Source: Symsagittifera roscoffensis (taxonomy: Eukaryota; Xenacoelomorpha; Acoela; Convolutidae). Taken from it: a DNA stretch of 64,000 nucleotides. Each line of letters begins with the position of its first letter. The first letter of the stretch is position 1. The stretch is taken from positions 1,632,201 through 1,696,200 of the forward strand of contig NC_087066.1 in assembly GCF_963678635.1 (NCBI RefSeq), written 5' to 3'. Made by a program: the position numbers and the translations under genes. This document shows positions 63,580 to 64,000 of the stretch, in pieces. The notes below the pieces were generated by a model that saw only the letters and a program-made list of their open reading frames with translations, searched no databases and had not been told where the DNA came from.

Positions 63580-64000
63580 AACCCATACAAACCCGGAAAG
63601 TTCCAAAAAGTGTTAAGTGGAGCTTCCAAGTTTCATGGGTTTCCGCTAAACAAATCGGTTCTAGTTGGTCCAGGTTTGTCGCAAAGCTTACTGTATGTTT
63701 TACTCCGTTTCCGTCAATATAAGATTGATACATCCGCAAAAACCAAGGGAATGTTTCTCCAAATCTTCCCCAAGACCATCGTTTTTTGCGTTTTCTGTGA
63801 CGTGAAGACCCATCAACAGAAAAGATGGTACTATCAATACACACGTCAAATATTTGGAACACATGGCTCACCAACGTGCGCTAATTCTGGTCTACAACAG
63901 ACAACTTAAGATAATGAGTCCAATTATCCTGAAGCCGTTTGCGAAAAAATTCAAATGAATGACTACTTTGACTCCATGCCGAAAGCTGAACAAGCCGTGA
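63580..64000 (+). pseudogene. BEL/Pao reverse transcriptase, N-terminal half, inactive
   Basis: LLRFRQYKIDTSAKTKGMFLQI corresponds to block A but the catalytic Asp before x-x-GMF is not seen. GTHGSPTCANSGLQ is block B. The catalytic box at 63952-63972 reads Q-M-N-D where Y-x-D-D is expected, so two of its positions are changed. The element continues beyond the window. Confidence 0.75.

Larger units (their letters stand above)
60242..64000 (+). mobile_element. BEL/Pao LTR retrotransposon, decayed, truncated by the window end
   Basis: The + strand carries in order a Gag-like coiled coil, a BEL-type Gag core, a zinc-knuckle remnant, a protease with DSA, a linker with ILGQDFFYF and a Gly-Trp-Val-Leu-Ser-Gly patch, and the first RT blocks. 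This order and the patches are typical of BEL/Pao, which is known only from animals. Many stops and frame changes are present in every part. Confidence 0.8.

Noticed and set aside
63578-63874. Minus-strand 98-codon frame at the right edge
   Set aside because: It overlaps the BEL/Pao RT on the + strand, which has clear family motifs.

Overview
The window is a transposon-rich, A+T-rich piece of an invertebrate animal genome. It holds decayed Ty3/Gypsy, BEL/Pao (an animal-restricted group) and two kinds of non-LTR retrotransposon, plus DNA-transposon-like inverted repeats, minisatellites and two phase-compatible exons of what looks like a host gene. The species cannot be named from sequence alone. 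The TTTTCAG-type splice acceptor would suit a nematode but is not specific. There is no prokaryotic gene organisation, and no rRNA or tRNA was recognised. A 200-base assembly gap lies at 40641-40840.

Region 1 (1-24.6 kb) is one very large Ty3/Gypsy-like element on the + strand and its rearranged tail. Pol runs from the window edge: protease, reverse transcriptase with an intact YVDD box, RNase H, a long acidic spacer, and an integrase with D,D-35-E and a GPY-like end. It is broken by in-frame stops and frameshifts. Pol ends in an acidic tail and a block resembling a macro (ADP-ribose-binding) domain. Two further broken reading frames follow, called here ORF-A (6.3-11.2 kb) and ORF-B (11.3-14.9 kb). 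ORF-A has a coiled coil and a GDSL/SGNH-hydrolase-like block. ORF-B is unrecognised. An LTR-like sequence of about 1.27 kb, with a hairpin just before an AATAAA, follows ORF-B. Behind it come two extra 1.1 kb tandem LTR-like units, a second ORF-B copy, a truncated LTR-like piece, a partial third ORF-B copy and another LTR-like piece.

Region 2 (24.6-39.7 kb) starts with a decayed minus-strand LINE that carries a restriction-like endonuclease motif. Two older LTR-like copies of the Region 1 family and a 25-bp minisatellite follow. Then comes a second Gypsy copy of the same family (33.4-39.6 kb) with gag, protease, RT and RNase H but no integrase; its YVDD box is destroyed. Copies 1 and 2 are complementary: copy 2 shows gag, copy 1 shows integrase and everything downstream.

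Region 3 (39.7-53.3 kb) is A+T-rich. It contains inverted-repeat elements, one with an apparent empty site elsewhere in the window, and a long foldback structure. Two minus-strand exons (about 48217-47887 and 44886-44413) are separated by a 3-kb intron that holds a small LTR element in antisense orientation.

Region 4 (53.5-64 kb) has a LINE with an uninterrupted endonuclease-RT ORF2, two minisatellites, a (TG)n tract and a decayed BEL/Pao element that runs off the right edge. Nearly all protein-coding content is mobile-element derived. The most unusual content is the enlarged Gypsy-type element with macro-like and SGNH-like modules.
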